Assembly: GCA_947505915.1 (NCBI GenBank)
Contig: CANNNH010000007.1
Span: 1 to 25,261 of the forward strand
Length of the DNA stretch: 25,261 nucleotides
Direction of reading: 5' to 3'
DNA from: Comamonadaceae bacterium
GTDB taxonomy: Bacteria; Pseudomonadota; Gammaproteobacteria; Burkholderiales; Burkholderiaceae
The position numbers and the translations under genes are program-made. The notes beneath the pieces were generated by a model. It was not told the origin of the DNA and made no database searches. It was given only the letters and a program-made list of their open reading frames with translations. The stretch's first letter is position 1, and the number at the start of each line of letters is the position of its first letter. Below, one piece after another: positions 1-8,201 of the stretch.

Positions 1-969
1 ATGAGCAATTTTCGTGACGCACTCACCCCCGGCGCGCTGGACATGATTGCCACCGTCGAGCGCACCGGCAGCATGGCAGCGGCAGCGCGCGAACTCGGGC
101 TGGTGCCCAGCGCTCTGAGCTACCGCGTACGCCAACTTGAAACCGCGCTGGACGTGTTGCTGTTTGACCGCTCATCGCGCCAGGCGCGGCTGACCGAAGC
201 CGGCAAAGAACTGCTGCGCGAAGGCAATCGCCTGCTGCTTGAGATCGACGCCGTGGCCAACCGGGTTAAGCGCGTGGCCACCGGCTGGGAGCCGCAACTC
301 ACGCTCTCCGTGGACAGTGTGATCTCACGCAGCACCGTGATGGAGCTGTGCCAGGCCTTTTTAGCCTTGGGCCCGCCAACGCGGCTGAAGGTTCGTGAAG
401 AAGCCTTGTCCGGCACCCTGGAAGCCTTGACTTCGGGTCAGGCCGATCTGGCCATTGGCGTGGTGCTCGAACCCAGCGCCAACCGTTCGGGCTTTCACAG
501 CAAGCCGCTGGGCAAGCTGGATTTTGTCTACGCGGTGGCGCCGCAGCACCCCCTGGCTCAGGCGCCGCAGCCGCTGAGCGACGCGCTGTTGCGCCAGCAC
601 CGGGCGGTGGCAGTGGCCGACTCGGTGCAGCGTGGCAGCGGCCTGACCTTGGGGCTGCTGGGCGGGCAGGACGTGTTCACCGTGCCGGGCATGCCGGCCA
701 AACTCGATGCCCAGTTGCGCGGCATGGGCGGCGGTTTTTTGCCCACCTACATGGCCAAAGCCTACATAGACACGGGCCAGTTGATCGCCATGCAGGTACA
801 ACGTCCGAGCCAGGTGGCCAAAACCAGTTACGCCTGGCGGCAGGATGCCGGCACGCAAACCGGCCGGGCGCTGCAATGGTGGCTGGCGCAGCTGGAAAAT
901 CCGTCGACCCGGCTGGCGCTGCTGGGACCCGTGAAGCCCCGCATGGCTGAGCGCGCCGCCAGCGTGTAG
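1..969 (+). CDS. LysR-family transcriptional regulator
   Basis: This is a 322-residue LysR-type regulator, a DNA-binding protein that normally controls a neighbouring or divergent gene in response to a small-molecule co-inducer. The N-terminal winged helix-turn-helix covers about residues 9-70, with the typical 'GSMAAAARELGLVPSALSYRVRQLE' type pattern (AAARELG, SALSYRVRQLE) followed by LFDR and the LTEAG wing. Residues from about 95 to 300 form the periplasmic-binding-like effector domain. The ATG sits at the very first base of the window, so the upstream promoter and any divergent target are not visible; length and domain position fit a full-length protein. The effector and the regulon cannot be read from the sequence. 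The next gene lies about 95 bp downstream on the same strand. Confidence 0.93.
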   Translation: MSNFRDALTPGALDMIATVERTGSMAAAARELGLVPSALSYRVRQLETALDVLLFDRSSRQARLTEAGKELLREGNRLLLEIDAVANRVKRVATGWEPQLTLSVDSVISRSTVMELCQAFLALGPPTRLKVREEALSGTLEALTSGQADLAIGVVLEPSANRSGFHSKPLGKLDFVYAVAPQHPLAQAPQPLSDALLRQHRAVAVADSVQRGSGLTLGLLGGQDVFTVPGMPAKLDAQLRGMGGGFLPTYMAKAYIDTGQLIAMQVQRPSQVAKTSYAWRQDAGTQTGRALQWWLAQLENPSTRLALLGPVKPRMAERAASV

Positions 970-1065
970 AGTGCGGCTTGAGGGCGCTGAATTAAAACCA
1001 ATGCCCGGGACCGACAATCACCACGATCTTTGCCACGACATTCAATCTAAAAAAGTACAAAAGAC

Positions 1066-2154
1066 ATGCCTCCCAAATCACGCCCTATTGCCCGGCCTGT
1101 TTCTGTCAAGGCCCATTCGCAACGCCACATCGCCGTGGTCGGTGCCGGCATCGCCGGTATAGCCTGCGCGCGCACGTTGATGCAAGCGGGCCACCGCGTT
1201 TCGGTGTTCGAAAAAAGCCGGGGCACCGGCGGGCGCATGGCCACCAGGCGCACAGAGTTTGGAAGCTTTGACCACGGCACCCAGTACTTCACTGTGCGCG
1301 ACGCGCGCTTTGCCAAAGCGCTGGAAACCGCCCAAGGTCTGGTGCGCCCCTGGAGTGCCAACACCGTGCGCATTCTGGATGGCGCCGGCCGTGTGGTGGC
1401 GGCGGCATTGCCGCCCAAAGAGTCGCATTGGGTCGCCACACCCGGCATGAACGCGCTGGTGCGCCAATGGGCCCGGCCCATTGAAGCGGCAGGTCAGTTG
1501 TCGCTGGAGACCCAGGTCGTGCGCATCGAGCGCGACAAGCTGCACCCCGAACGCTGGCAACTGCAAACCGAAGGGCCGGACGGCAGCCAACATGTTTATT
1601 CAGGCTTTGACCAGGTGGTGCTGGCCGTGCCCTCACCGCAAGCCAAAGCCTTGCTGCTGAACTCTCAGCAATGCATGACTTTGCTGGCACAGATGTCCCG
1701 GGTCGATGTGGCGCCTTGCTGGACCTTGATGCTGGCTTTTCCCCAAGCCATGCAGCCCACGCTGTCGCACCTGGGCCCGCAGTGGAACGCTGCGCGCAGC
1801 ACGCACCACCGCATCGCCTGGCTGGCGCGCGAATCATCCAAGCCCGGGCGTGAACTCATAGAACGCTGGACCGTGCAGGCCAGCCCCGACTGGTCGCAAC
1901 GCCACCTGGAAGACGGTCCTGAGCGCGTCAAAGCCAAGCTGCTGAGGGCCTTCACCGAAGTCACCGGCATACGCGCGGAGCCGCCGCACGCCGAGGTTCA
2001 TCGCTGGCGCTATGCCCAAACCACGGAGCCGCTGGGCCAGTCGCATGCCTGGGACGCCAAGGCCGGCATCGGCCTGTGCGGTGACTGGTGCCTGGGCCAC
2101 CGTGTCGAGGACGGTTTTGTGTCAGGTCTTGAAATGGCCCTGGCCATCGCCTGA
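1066..2154 (+). CDS. FAD/NAD(P)-dependent oxidoreductase, renalase-like
   Basis: The 362-residue product is a soluble flavoprotein of the NAD(P)/FAD-dependent amine-oxidase/renalase-like group (COG3380 type). The FAD-binding Rossmann signature GAGIAG is at residues 26-31, followed by the family's SRGTGGRMATRR segment (about 51-62) and FDHGTQYF (about 68-75). The C-terminus carries the second FAD contact, GIGLCGDWCLGHRVEDGF. These features set the fold and cofactor but not the substrate. ATG at 1066 is the first plausible start; about 20 residues precede the Rossmann strand. It is followed 30 bp downstream by gluQRS on the same strand, so co-transcription is possible, though no functional link is evident. 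Confidence 0.85.
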   Translation: MPPKSRPIARPVSVKAHSQRHIAVVGAGIAGIACARTLMQAGHRVSVFEKSRGTGGRMATRRTEFGSFDHGTQYFTVRDARFAKALETAQGLVRPWSANTVRILDGAGRVVAAALPPKESHWVATPGMNALVRQWARPIEAAGQLSLETQVVRIERDKLHPERWQLQTEGPDGSQHVYSGFDQVVLAVPSPQAKALLLNSQQCMTLLAQMSRVDVAPCWTLMLAFPQAMQPTLSHLGPQWNAARSTHHRIAWLARESSKPGRELIERWTVQASPDWSQRHLEDGPERVKAKLLRAFTEVTGIRAEPPHAEVHRWRYAQTTEPLGQSHAWDAKAGIGLCGDWCLGHRVEDGFVSGLEMALAIA

Positions 2155-2184
2155 GCGCGGCAGAGGGTTTTCTTCAGCCCCACC

Positions 2185-3063
2185 TTGAGTCAGCCCCCCT
2201 ACACCGGGCGCTTTGCGCCCTCACCCACCGGTCCGCTGCATGCCGGATCTTTGGTGGCTGCGCTGGCCAGCTGGCTTGACGCACGCGCCCACGGCGGGCG
2301 CTGGCTGGTGCGCATGGAAGACGTGGACACACCGCGTTGTGTGCCCGGTGCAGACCAAACCATTTTCACGCAACTGGCCGCCTGCGGTCTGCAGCCGGAC
2401 GAAGCGCCGCTGTACCAGTCTGCGCGCAGCGCGCTGTACGAGGCAGCGCTGCAGCAGCTCATCACGCAAGGCCGCGCCTACCCCTGTGGCTGCACGCGCC
2501 AGGACATCGCGCAGGCACTGGCGGGCGCCGGTCAGCCACGCGAGCGCCATGGTGAGTTGGTCTACCCCGGCACCTGCCGCCATGGCCTGCAGGGTAAGAC
2601 GGCCCGCGCCTGGCGCTTTGCAACGCAAGCTGGCGCACTGGACTGGAACGACCGCCACTTAGGACAGCAAAGCCAGAATGTCAGCACGCAGGTGGGCGAC
2701 TTTGTGCTGCTCCGTGCCGACGGGCTGTGGGCCTATCAGCTGGCCGTGGTGGTGGACGATGCCGCGCAAGGTGTCAGCCACGTGGTGCGCGGTCAGGACC
2801 TGGCCGACAACAGCGCGCGGCAGATCCAGTTGCAGCGCGCCCTGGGCCTGCCCACACCGCAGTACCTGCACACGCCGCTGGTGCTGGGTGCCAACGGCGA
2901 AAAGCTCAGCAAGCAAAACGGCGCAGAGGCCCTGGACCTGAGCGACCCGCTGGCCGCGCTCAACGCCGCCGCTAGCGTTCTGGGCCTGGACACACAGGCC
3001 GGCCTTGCAGCCGACGCACTGAGGCACTGGACCCAGGCCTGGGCAGAGCGCTACGGGCACTAA
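2185..3063 (+). CDS. gluQ: Glutamyl-Q tRNA(Asp) synthetase
   Basis: GluQRS is a truncated glutamyl-tRNA synthetase paralogue that activates glutamate and attaches it to the queuosine at position 34 of tRNA-Asp. The 292-residue product has the HIGH-like segment [12 protein letters not shown] (about 10-21), MEDVDTPR (44-51), the zinc-binding set C101, C103, Y127 and C131, and the KMSKS-like KLSKQNG at 240-246. It lacks the anticodon-binding C-terminal domain of true GltX, as expected for this family at about 290 residues. The start is TTG at 2185: no in-frame ATG precedes the conserved GRFAPSPTG block. It is separated by 9 bp from trmB, forming an RNA-modification run. Confidence 0.93.
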   Translation: MSQPPYTGRFAPSPTGPLHAGSLVAALASWLDARAHGGRWLVRMEDVDTPRCVPGADQTIFTQLAACGLQPDEAPLYQSARSALYEAALQQLITQGRAYPCGCTRQDIAQALAGAGQPRERHGELVYPGTCRHGLQGKTARAWRFATQAGALDWNDRHLGQQSQNVSTQVGDFVLLRADGLWAYQLAVVVDDAAQGVSHVVRGQDLADNSARQIQLQRALGLPTPQYLHTPLVLGANGEKLSKQNGAEALDLSDPLAALNAAASVLGLDTQAGLAADALRHWTQAWAERYGH

Positions 3064-3072
3064 AATCCGTCG

Positions 3073-3786
3073 GTGAACGATTCCACCCTCCCACCCGACC
3101 CGCAGCCATTTATGCGCACTGTCCGCAGTTTTGTGCTGCGCGCCGGTCGTACCACCGCCGGTCAGGCCAAAGCATTCAGCGATGTCGGACCGCGTTTTTT
3201 GCTGCCCTACACTGCTCAGCCCCTGGACTTTGCGGCCAGGTTTGAACGCCAGGCACCGACCATTTTCGAGATCGGCTTTGGCATGGGCGAAGCTACCGCG
3301 CAAATTGCCGCGCTGCGGCCGCAAGATAATTTTTTGTGCTGCGAAGTACACACGCCCGGCGTGGGCGCACTGCTCAAGCGCGTGGCCGAGCAATCACTCA
3401 CCAACATCCGCATCCTGCAGCACGACGCAGTCGAAGTCATTGACCACATGCTGCCGCTGCAAAGCCTGGATGGCGCGCACATCTTTTTTCCTGACCCTTG
3501 GCACAAGACCAAGCACAACAAACGCCGCCTGATCCAACCGCCGCTGATCGCCAAGCTGGCCGCCCGCCTCAAGCCCGGCGGCTACCTGCACTGCGCCACC
3601 GACTGGGCGCCGTATGCCCAACAAATTCTGGCGGTGCTCAGCGCAGAGCCGCTGCTGCGCAACACCGCCGGACCGGACGCCGGCGGGTACGCGCCCAAAC
3701 CCGACTACAGACCCCTCACCAAGTTTGAAAACCGCGGCCTCAAGCTCGGCCACGGCGTGTGGGACCTGGTTTTCACACGTGTTTAG
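3073..3786 (+). CDS. trmB: tRNA (guanine-N7)-methyltransferase TrmB
   Basis: TrmB is a SAM-dependent enzyme that makes m7G at position 46 of tRNA variable loops. The 237-residue product shows the SAM-binding motif FEIGFGMGE (65-73), the family signature [12 protein letters not shown] (141-152) and the C-terminal [19 protein letters not shown]. All hallmark residues are present, and the length matches bacterial TrmB. The chosen start is GTG at 3073; an in-frame ATG at 3112 would remove 13 residues and cannot be excluded, because no clear ribosome-binding site precedes either. The stop codon (3784-3786) abuts the GTG of the next gene, which suggests translational coupling. Confidence 0.95.
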   Translation: MNDSTLPPDPQPFMRTVRSFVLRAGRTTAGQAKAFSDVGPRFLLPYTAQPLDFAARFERQAPTIFEIGFGMGEATAQIAALRPQDNFLCCEVHTPGVGALLKRVAEQSLTNIRILQHDAVEVIDHMLPLQSLDGAHIFFPDPWHKTKHNKRRLIQPPLIAKLAARLKPGGYLHCATDWAPYAQQILAVLSAEPLLRNTAGPDAGGYAPKPDYRPLTKFENRGLKLGHGVWDLVFTRV

Positions 3787-4695
3787 GTGAGCTTGGTGAG
3801 CCAGTTGCCTGTGCACGGCCTGCCCACAAAAAACGGCGTAGGCCCGAGCTGCGTCGGCCTGCCCGCAGGCAATTGGCGCAGCATCACAGATTTTTTAGTT
3901 GAGCGCTTCCCCGCCATCACCCGTGAGGTGTGGCTTGAGCGCATGACTCACCAGCTGGTGATGGACGAATTCGGGGGGCTGGTCACCCCGGAACGGCCTT
4001 ATCCCGGCCCCATGCGCATTTACTACTACCGCGCCGTTGATGTGGAGGCGCGCATTCCGTTTGAAGAGGCTGTGCTGTACCAGGACGACCATCTGGTCGT
4101 GGCCGACAAACCGCACTTCTTACCCGTCACACCATCTGGCCATTACCTGCAAGAGACACTGCTGGTGCGGCTCAAAAAGCGGCTTGGCATTGATACCTTG
4201 ATTCCGATTCACCGCATTGACCGCGAGACCGCCGGGCTGGTTCTGTTCAGCACGCAGCCGGATGAGCGCAATGCCTATCAGGCCATGTTTAGAGACCATG
4301 CAGTGACCAAGCACTACGAGGCCATCGCACCCTGGCGGCAAGATTTGACATGGCCGATCACCCGCAAAAGCCGAATCGTTGAAGACGAACCGTTCTTCAG
4401 GCAGCGCGAAGTGCCGGGCCAACCCAACAGCGAAACCCATATGGATGTGATTGAAAAAAGTGGCGGATTAGCCAGGTACGCGCTGAGCCCGGTCACGGGT
4501 AAAAAACACCAGCTGCGCGTGCACATGAACGCTCTGGGCTTGCCGATTTTGAATGACCGGATGTACCCGCCTGTGGCTGAGACCCCCGATGATGACTACA
4601 GCTTGCCCCTGCAATTACTTGCCAAATCGATTGCGTTTGCCGACCCTGTGACAGGCCAAGCGCGGCATTTTCAAAGCCAGCTCACGCTGGCGTGA
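3787..4695 (+). CDS. RluA-family pseudouridine synthase
   Basis: This 302-residue enzyme isomerises uridine to pseudouridine in rRNA or tRNA. The RluA/RsuA catalytic motif HRIDRETAGL is at about 142-151, with catalytic Asp145; the later HQLRVHMNALGLPILND block is also typical. An RluA-type KPHFLPVTPSG segment lies at about 108-118. The first 90 residues replace a classical S4 domain and are not assigned. GTG at 3787 directly follows the trmB stop; a second GTG at 3796 is an alternative start. The target nucleotide cannot be inferred. Its position after gluQRS and trmB makes a stable-RNA substrate likely. Confidence 0.87.
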   Translation: MSLVSQLPVHGLPTKNGVGPSCVGLPAGNWRSITDFLVERFPAITREVWLERMTHQLVMDEFGGLVTPERPYPGPMRIYYYRAVDVEARIPFEEAVLYQDDHLVVADKPHFLPVTPSGHYLQETLLVRLKKRLGIDTLIPIHRIDRETAGLVLFSTQPDERNAYQAMFRDHAVTKHYEAIAPWRQDLTWPITRKSRIVEDEPFFRQREVPGQPNSETHMDVIEKSGGLARYALSPVTGKKHQLRVHMNALGLPILNDRMYPPVAETPDDDYSLPLQLLAKSIAFADPVTGQARHFQSQLTLA

Positions 4696-4834
4696 CAGGC
4701 TTTGCAACTGCGCTGACAAGGGGTTCTACGGTTATTTCGCATCATTGAGAAAGCGCCTTGTCTTTCAGCCAAAATACCTCCTTATGTTCCGCTCTAGCCT
4801 TTTAACTCCATCCCTTCCCTGAAAGAACTCCGAC

Positions 4835-4909
4835 GTGGCTTATTTTTCTTTTCAAAACATCAAATCATTGCTGGGCATCGCCGCTTTAACGGCAGGAAGC
4901 GGCCACTGA
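4835..4909 (+). pseudogene. Detached signal-peptide fragment of the binding-protein gene
   Basis: A GTG at 4835 opens a 24-codon frame ending in TGA at 4907-4909. It encodes a typical export signal: a short polar start, one Lys, then the hydrophobic run SLLGIAALTA. The frame then stops. The mature PhnD-like domain continues in another frame that is open immediately after a TAA at 4887-4889. Read together, they look like one gene whose signal peptide and mature part were put out of register by loss of 3n+2 bases around 4890-4895. A GCAG occurs exactly at the presumed junction. An assembly or sequencing error is the alternative explanation. Confidence 0.6.
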
Positions 4910-4934
4910 GCAAACCCGAAAGTTCGGCCCGATT

Positions 4935-5651
4935 GTGAAATACCTGGAGAGCAAGCTGGGTCAAAAAGTGGAGTTCATTCCTGTGTCTGACTACCCCGCT
5001 GCAGTGGAAGCGCTGGTCAACAAGCAGGTCGACATGGTCTGGTTTGGCGGCTTCACGTTTGTGCAGGCCAGCGTGCGTTCAGGCGGCAAAATTGTGCCGA
5101 TTGCCCAGCGCGAGGAAGACACCAAGTTTCAATCGGTGTTCATCACCAAACCTGGCTCAGGCATCAAAACGCTGGCTGACCTCAAAGGTAAACAGGTCAG
5201 TTTTGGTTCGCAATCCTCGACGTCTGGGCATTTGATGCCGCGCAGCTTTTTGCTCGACGCCAAAATTGACCCTGACAAGGACTTCAAGCGCGTGGCTTAT
5301 TCGGGCGCGCACGATGCCACCATCGCCTCCGTTGTCAGCGGAAAGGTTGACGCTGCTGCGCTTGACATCACCGTTTGGAACAAGTTTGTCAAAGAAGGCA
5401 AAGTGTCGGACAAAGACGCGGTGGTGTTCTTCTCCACGCCAGGTTACTTCAACTACAACTGGTCAGTGCACGCAGACATGCCAGCCGCCCAACGCGAACG
5501 CGTTAAAAAAGCGCTGCTGGACATTGACCCTAAGACACCTGAAGGCAAAGAAATTTTGGCTTTGAACCGTGCGACCAAATACATCGCTACAGTGCCCGAA
5601 AACTACCGCGGTATTGAAGCCGCTGCGCGCAGTGCCGGCTTGCTTAAATAA
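4935..5651 (+). CDS. PhnD-family oxyanion ABC transporter binding protein (5' end disrupted)
   Basis: This is the substrate-binding protein of a phosphonate/phosphite/selenate-type importer. The open frame from GTG 4935 gives 238 residues beginning inside the mature domain (KYLESKLGQKVEF). Characteristic PhnD-like blocks follow: VDMVWFGGFTFVQA, IAQREEDTKF, GKQVSFGSQSSTSGHLMPR, AYSGAHDATIASVVSGKVDAAALD and GYFNYNWSVHADM. In-frame sequence resembling the mature domain continues upstream of 4935 (EAATEQTRKFGPI) to a TAA at 4887. A signal peptide is visible only in another frame (4835-4909). Translation from 4935 would give a cytoplasmic, N-terminally shortened protein. Substrate is unresolved: the SQSSTSGH motif recalls the putative selenate-binding branch, but no selenium genes are nearby. 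It is followed 17 bp later by the ATPase gene. Confidence 0.8.
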   Translation: MKYLESKLGQKVEFIPVSDYPAAVEALVNKQVDMVWFGGFTFVQASVRSGGKIVPIAQREEDTKFQSVFITKPGSGIKTLADLKGKQVSFGSQSSTSGHLMPRSFLLDAKIDPDKDFKRVAYSGAHDATIASVVSGKVDAAALDITVWNKFVKEGKVSDKDAVVFFSTPGYFNYNWSVHADMPAAQRERVKKALLDIDPKTPEGKEILALNRATKYIATVPENYRGIEAAARSAGLLK

Positions 5652-5668
5652 ACAGGCTGATTAGCAAG

Positions 5669-6502
5669 GTGCAGGTTCTTCTGGCCGATGTATCGGCGCG
5701 CCATCCCGCAGCCAAAGGCAATGTGCCAGATGCGCTGCGGCATGTCTCTTTGAAAGTGCATTCCGGCGAGCAGGTGGCCATCATTGGTCCGTCCGGCGCG
5801 GGCAAAACCACCTTGCTGCAATTGACTGCTTGCGCTTTAAAACCCACGACAGGGTCTCTCCAGCTGGGCGACGTAGACCCTTGGGGCTTGTCGATACGCG
5901 GGCTTCAAAAGTTGCGAGCGACCTTATTTTTAGCCCCGCAAGTGCCGCCATTGCCCCCGCGCCAGCGTGTAGTGACGGCGGTGCTGGCGGGGCTTTTGCC
6001 GCAAATGGGTATTTGGGCGAGCCTATCCAGCCTGTTTTATCCGAAGCATATTGAAACGGCTGATGCAGCCCTGGCCAGGTTTAATTTGGCTGACAAGCTT
6101 TTCGAGCGGGTTGACCGCTTGTCGGGCGGTGAACGGCAACGTGTGGGGCTGGCGCGCATTTTGGCGTCGAACGCGCAGTTGCTGCTGGTTGACGAGCCGC
6201 TGTCAGCGCTGGATCCAGCGCGCAGTGAGCAAGCCATCCAAGCACTGACCGATATCGCTGCCGAGCGCGGCGCAACGCTGGTGGCGACCTTGCACCACGT
6301 TGACATGGCACTGCGGTCATTTCCGCGAATCATTGGTATGCGCGATGGTCAGCTTGTTTTTGATCTTCCAAGCGCACAAGTTTCACCGAGGCACCTGCAG
6401 GACTTGTACGCGCAGCACTTGCATGAGCTCGATGGCCCGCCGGTAGCTGCTGATGATGTGCCCGATGCACCGTCCCTTCCTGCTGCGATGCACTGCCGCT
6501 GA
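5669..6502 (+). CDS. PhnC-like ABC transporter ATP-binding protein
   Basis: This is the ATPase subunit of the oxyanion importer, acting at the cytoplasmic face of the membrane. The 277-residue product has Walker A GPSGAGKT (40-47), Q-loop Gln91 (APQ), ABC signature LSGGERQR (151-158), Walker B LLLVDEP (171-177), the D-loop SALDP and the switch His209 (TLHH). All catalytic elements look intact. The start is GTG 5669, which leaves 17 bp after the binding-protein stop. Its TGA overlaps the ATG of the first permease (ATG at 6502), indicating translational coupling. Gene order and sequence match PhnC-type importers; no carbon-phosphorus lyase genes are in the window. Confidence 0.92.
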   Translation: MQVLLADVSARHPAAKGNVPDALRHVSLKVHSGEQVAIIGPSGAGKTTLLQLTACALKPTTGSLQLGDVDPWGLSIRGLQKLRATLFLAPQVPPLPPRQRVVTAVLAGLLPQMGIWASLSSLFYPKHIETADAALARFNLADKLFERVDRLSGGERQRVGLARILASNAQLLLVDEPLSALDPARSEQAIQALTDIAAERGATLVATLHHVDMALRSFPRIIGMRDGQLVFDLPSAQVSPRHLQDLYAQHLHELDGPPVAADDVPDAPSLPAAMHCR

Positions 6503-7350
6503 TGCAGACGGTGATTTCACGAAACCCCAAGCGCGAACCCTCCAAGCGCGACCCGGCCTGGGTGGGCCGCCTGTTCTGGCTACTGGCTGGCGTAGCACTG
6601 CTGTGGCCTGCGCTTGTACTGACTGAGTTCAAAGTCTGGACACTGTTTGAGGCCAGCAATTTAAAGCCGACCTTGAAATTTTTAGGTGACTTCTTTCCGC
6701 CCAAAATAGAAGGCGAATTTTTATTGCTGGTCGCCAAGGAAACCTGGCGCACGGTTGCCATTGCCACTGCGGGTATAGCGCTGGCACTGGTGCTGGCCGT
6801 GCCGCTGGCGCTGCTGTCGGTGCGGGTTTTGTCGGTGTCCGCGTTAACCGGCAAGATGAACAGGCTTCCCGCTCTGTTGCGCACACTGCTGCGCTGGGTC
6901 ATGGTGGTACTGCGCAGCGTCCCGGAACTGATTTGGGCGCTGATATTTGTGCGGGTGGTGGGCCTGGGGCCAACGGCGGGCGTGATCGCGATTGCACTGA
7001 CCTATGGCGGCATGTTGGGCAAGGTCTATGCCGAAATTCTGGAAAGCGGCGATGCGCAAGTCACGCAGAGTTTGCTGCGCAACGGCGCGGGGCGCCTGCA
7101 AGCGTTTTTTTACGGCCTGCTGCCACAAAACGCTGCCGAATTGACCAGCTATTCGGTGTACCGCTGGGAGTGCGCCATTCGTTCGTCTGCCGTGCTGGGC
7201 TTTGTGGGTGCGGGCGGCTTGGGTCAGCAAATGGACGCATCGATGAAGATGTTCAATGGTTCTGAAGTCGCCACCATGCTGATTGTTTTTATGTTGCTGG
7301 TGTGGCTGGCAGATGCCACCAGCGCATGGTTGCGTAAAGAGCTGGGGTAA
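6502..7350 (+). CDS. PhnE-like ABC transporter permease, first copy
   Basis: A 282-residue inner-membrane permease with about six hydrophobic segments (for example LFWLLAGVALLWPALVL and GIALALVLAVPLALLSV). The binding-protein-dependent permease EAA-type loop is visible as YAEILESGDAQVTQ followed by LLRNGAGRLQAFFYGLLPQ, which contacts the ATPase. ELTSYSVYRWE and VGAGGLGQQ are typical PhnE-type blocks. The start ATG overlaps the ATPase stop by one base, and the stop is 2 bp before the second permease. It probably forms a heterodimeric channel with that second permease. Confidence 0.9.
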   Translation: MQTVISRNPKREPSKRDPAWVGRLFWLLAGVALLWPALVLTEFKVWTLFEASNLKPTLKFLGDFFPPKIEGEFLLLVAKETWRTVAIATAGIALALVLAVPLALLSVRVLSVSALTGKMNRLPALLRTLLRWVMVVLRSVPELIWALIFVRVVGLGPTAGVIAIALTYGGMLGKVYAEILESGDAQVTQSLLRNGAGRLQAFFYGLLPQNAAELTSYSVYRWECAIRSSAVLGFVGAGGLGQQMDASMKMFNGSEVATMLIVFMLLVWLADATSAWLRKELG

Positions 7351-7352
7351 GC

Positions 7353-8174
7353 GTGCAAACCTTACGCGTATCGCCCCGCAAAATGCCGCCGCCGCTGTTC
7401 GCTGCGCGCTGCAAGGCATGCTGGTTTGTGTTTGGCCTCGTCTGCCTCACAGTTGCCAGCTTTTGGACGCTTGACTTGAAGTGGGCCCAGTTCTTCAGTG
7501 TGGATGCTGCTGGCCGAATGGGCAAGTTTGTTGGCGAATTGTTGGTGCCTGAAACCAGCAGCAAGTTCTTGATCAAACTCGTTTGGGCTGCGCTGGAAAC
7601 GCTGGCCATGAGCGCACTGGGCACACTGCTGGCGGTCATTCTTGGTTTGGCCCTGGCCGTGCCGGCCAGCAAAACGCACCACGACGACCCAGCCCGCTGG
7701 CGCGGCATCAGCCGCGCGGTGTTGAATATGCTGCGCAGCATTCCTGAGCTGGTGTGGGCAGCGCTGCTGCTGATCAGCGCGGGCTTGGGGCCACTGGCCG
7801 GTACGCTGGCTTTGGCGCTGCACACCTCAGGCGTGCTGGGCCGCTTGTTTGCTGAAAGCATTGAAAACGCGGGCACTGGCCCGGCCTTTGCGCTGCGTTG
7901 CCGCGGTATCACAGAGGCCAAAATTTTTTGGTACGCGACTCTGCCGCAAATCTTGCCGCAGCTCGCTAGCTACACCCTGTACCGCTGGGAAAACAATATC
8001 CGCGCCGCGGCCGTGCTGGGCGTGGTGGGCGCTGGGGGGTTGGGCCAAATGCTTGCTTTTCACATGGGCCTGTTCCAGATGGGGGAAACGAGCAGTATTT
8101 TGCTGGCCATGCTGGTGCTGGTGGCGCTTGTCGATGCCCTGAGTTTTGCCAGCCGCCGGCGGATGTCAGCTTAA
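7353..8174 (+). CDS. PhnE-like ABC transporter permease, second copy
   Basis: A 273-residue inner-membrane permease paralogous to the gene just upstream, sharing the order RSIPELVWA, the EAA loop (FAESIENAGTGPAFAL then RCRGITEAKIFWYATLPQ), the YTLYRWENNIRAAAVLG block and VGAGGLGQ. Two unequal PhnE-type permeases in tandem are a known arrangement in phosphonate/selenate-type importers. The start is GTG 7353, only 2 bp after the previous stop. It is the last gene of the importer operon and is convergent with alaS, with 27 bp between the two stop codons. Confidence 0.9.
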   Translation: MQTLRVSPRKMPPPLFAARCKACWFVFGLVCLTVASFWTLDLKWAQFFSVDAAGRMGKFVGELLVPETSSKFLIKLVWAALETLAMSALGTLLAVILGLALAVPASKTHHDDPARWRGISRAVLNMLRSIPELVWAALLLISAGLGPLAGTLALALHTSGVLGRLFAESIENAGTGPAFALRCRGITEAKIFWYATLPQILPQLASYTLYRWENNIRAAAVLGVVGAGGLGQMLAFHMGLFQMGETSSILLAMLVLVALVDALSFASRRRMSA

Positions 8175-8201
8175 GGTTGAAGGGCTACTGCCAGCGAATC
8201 T

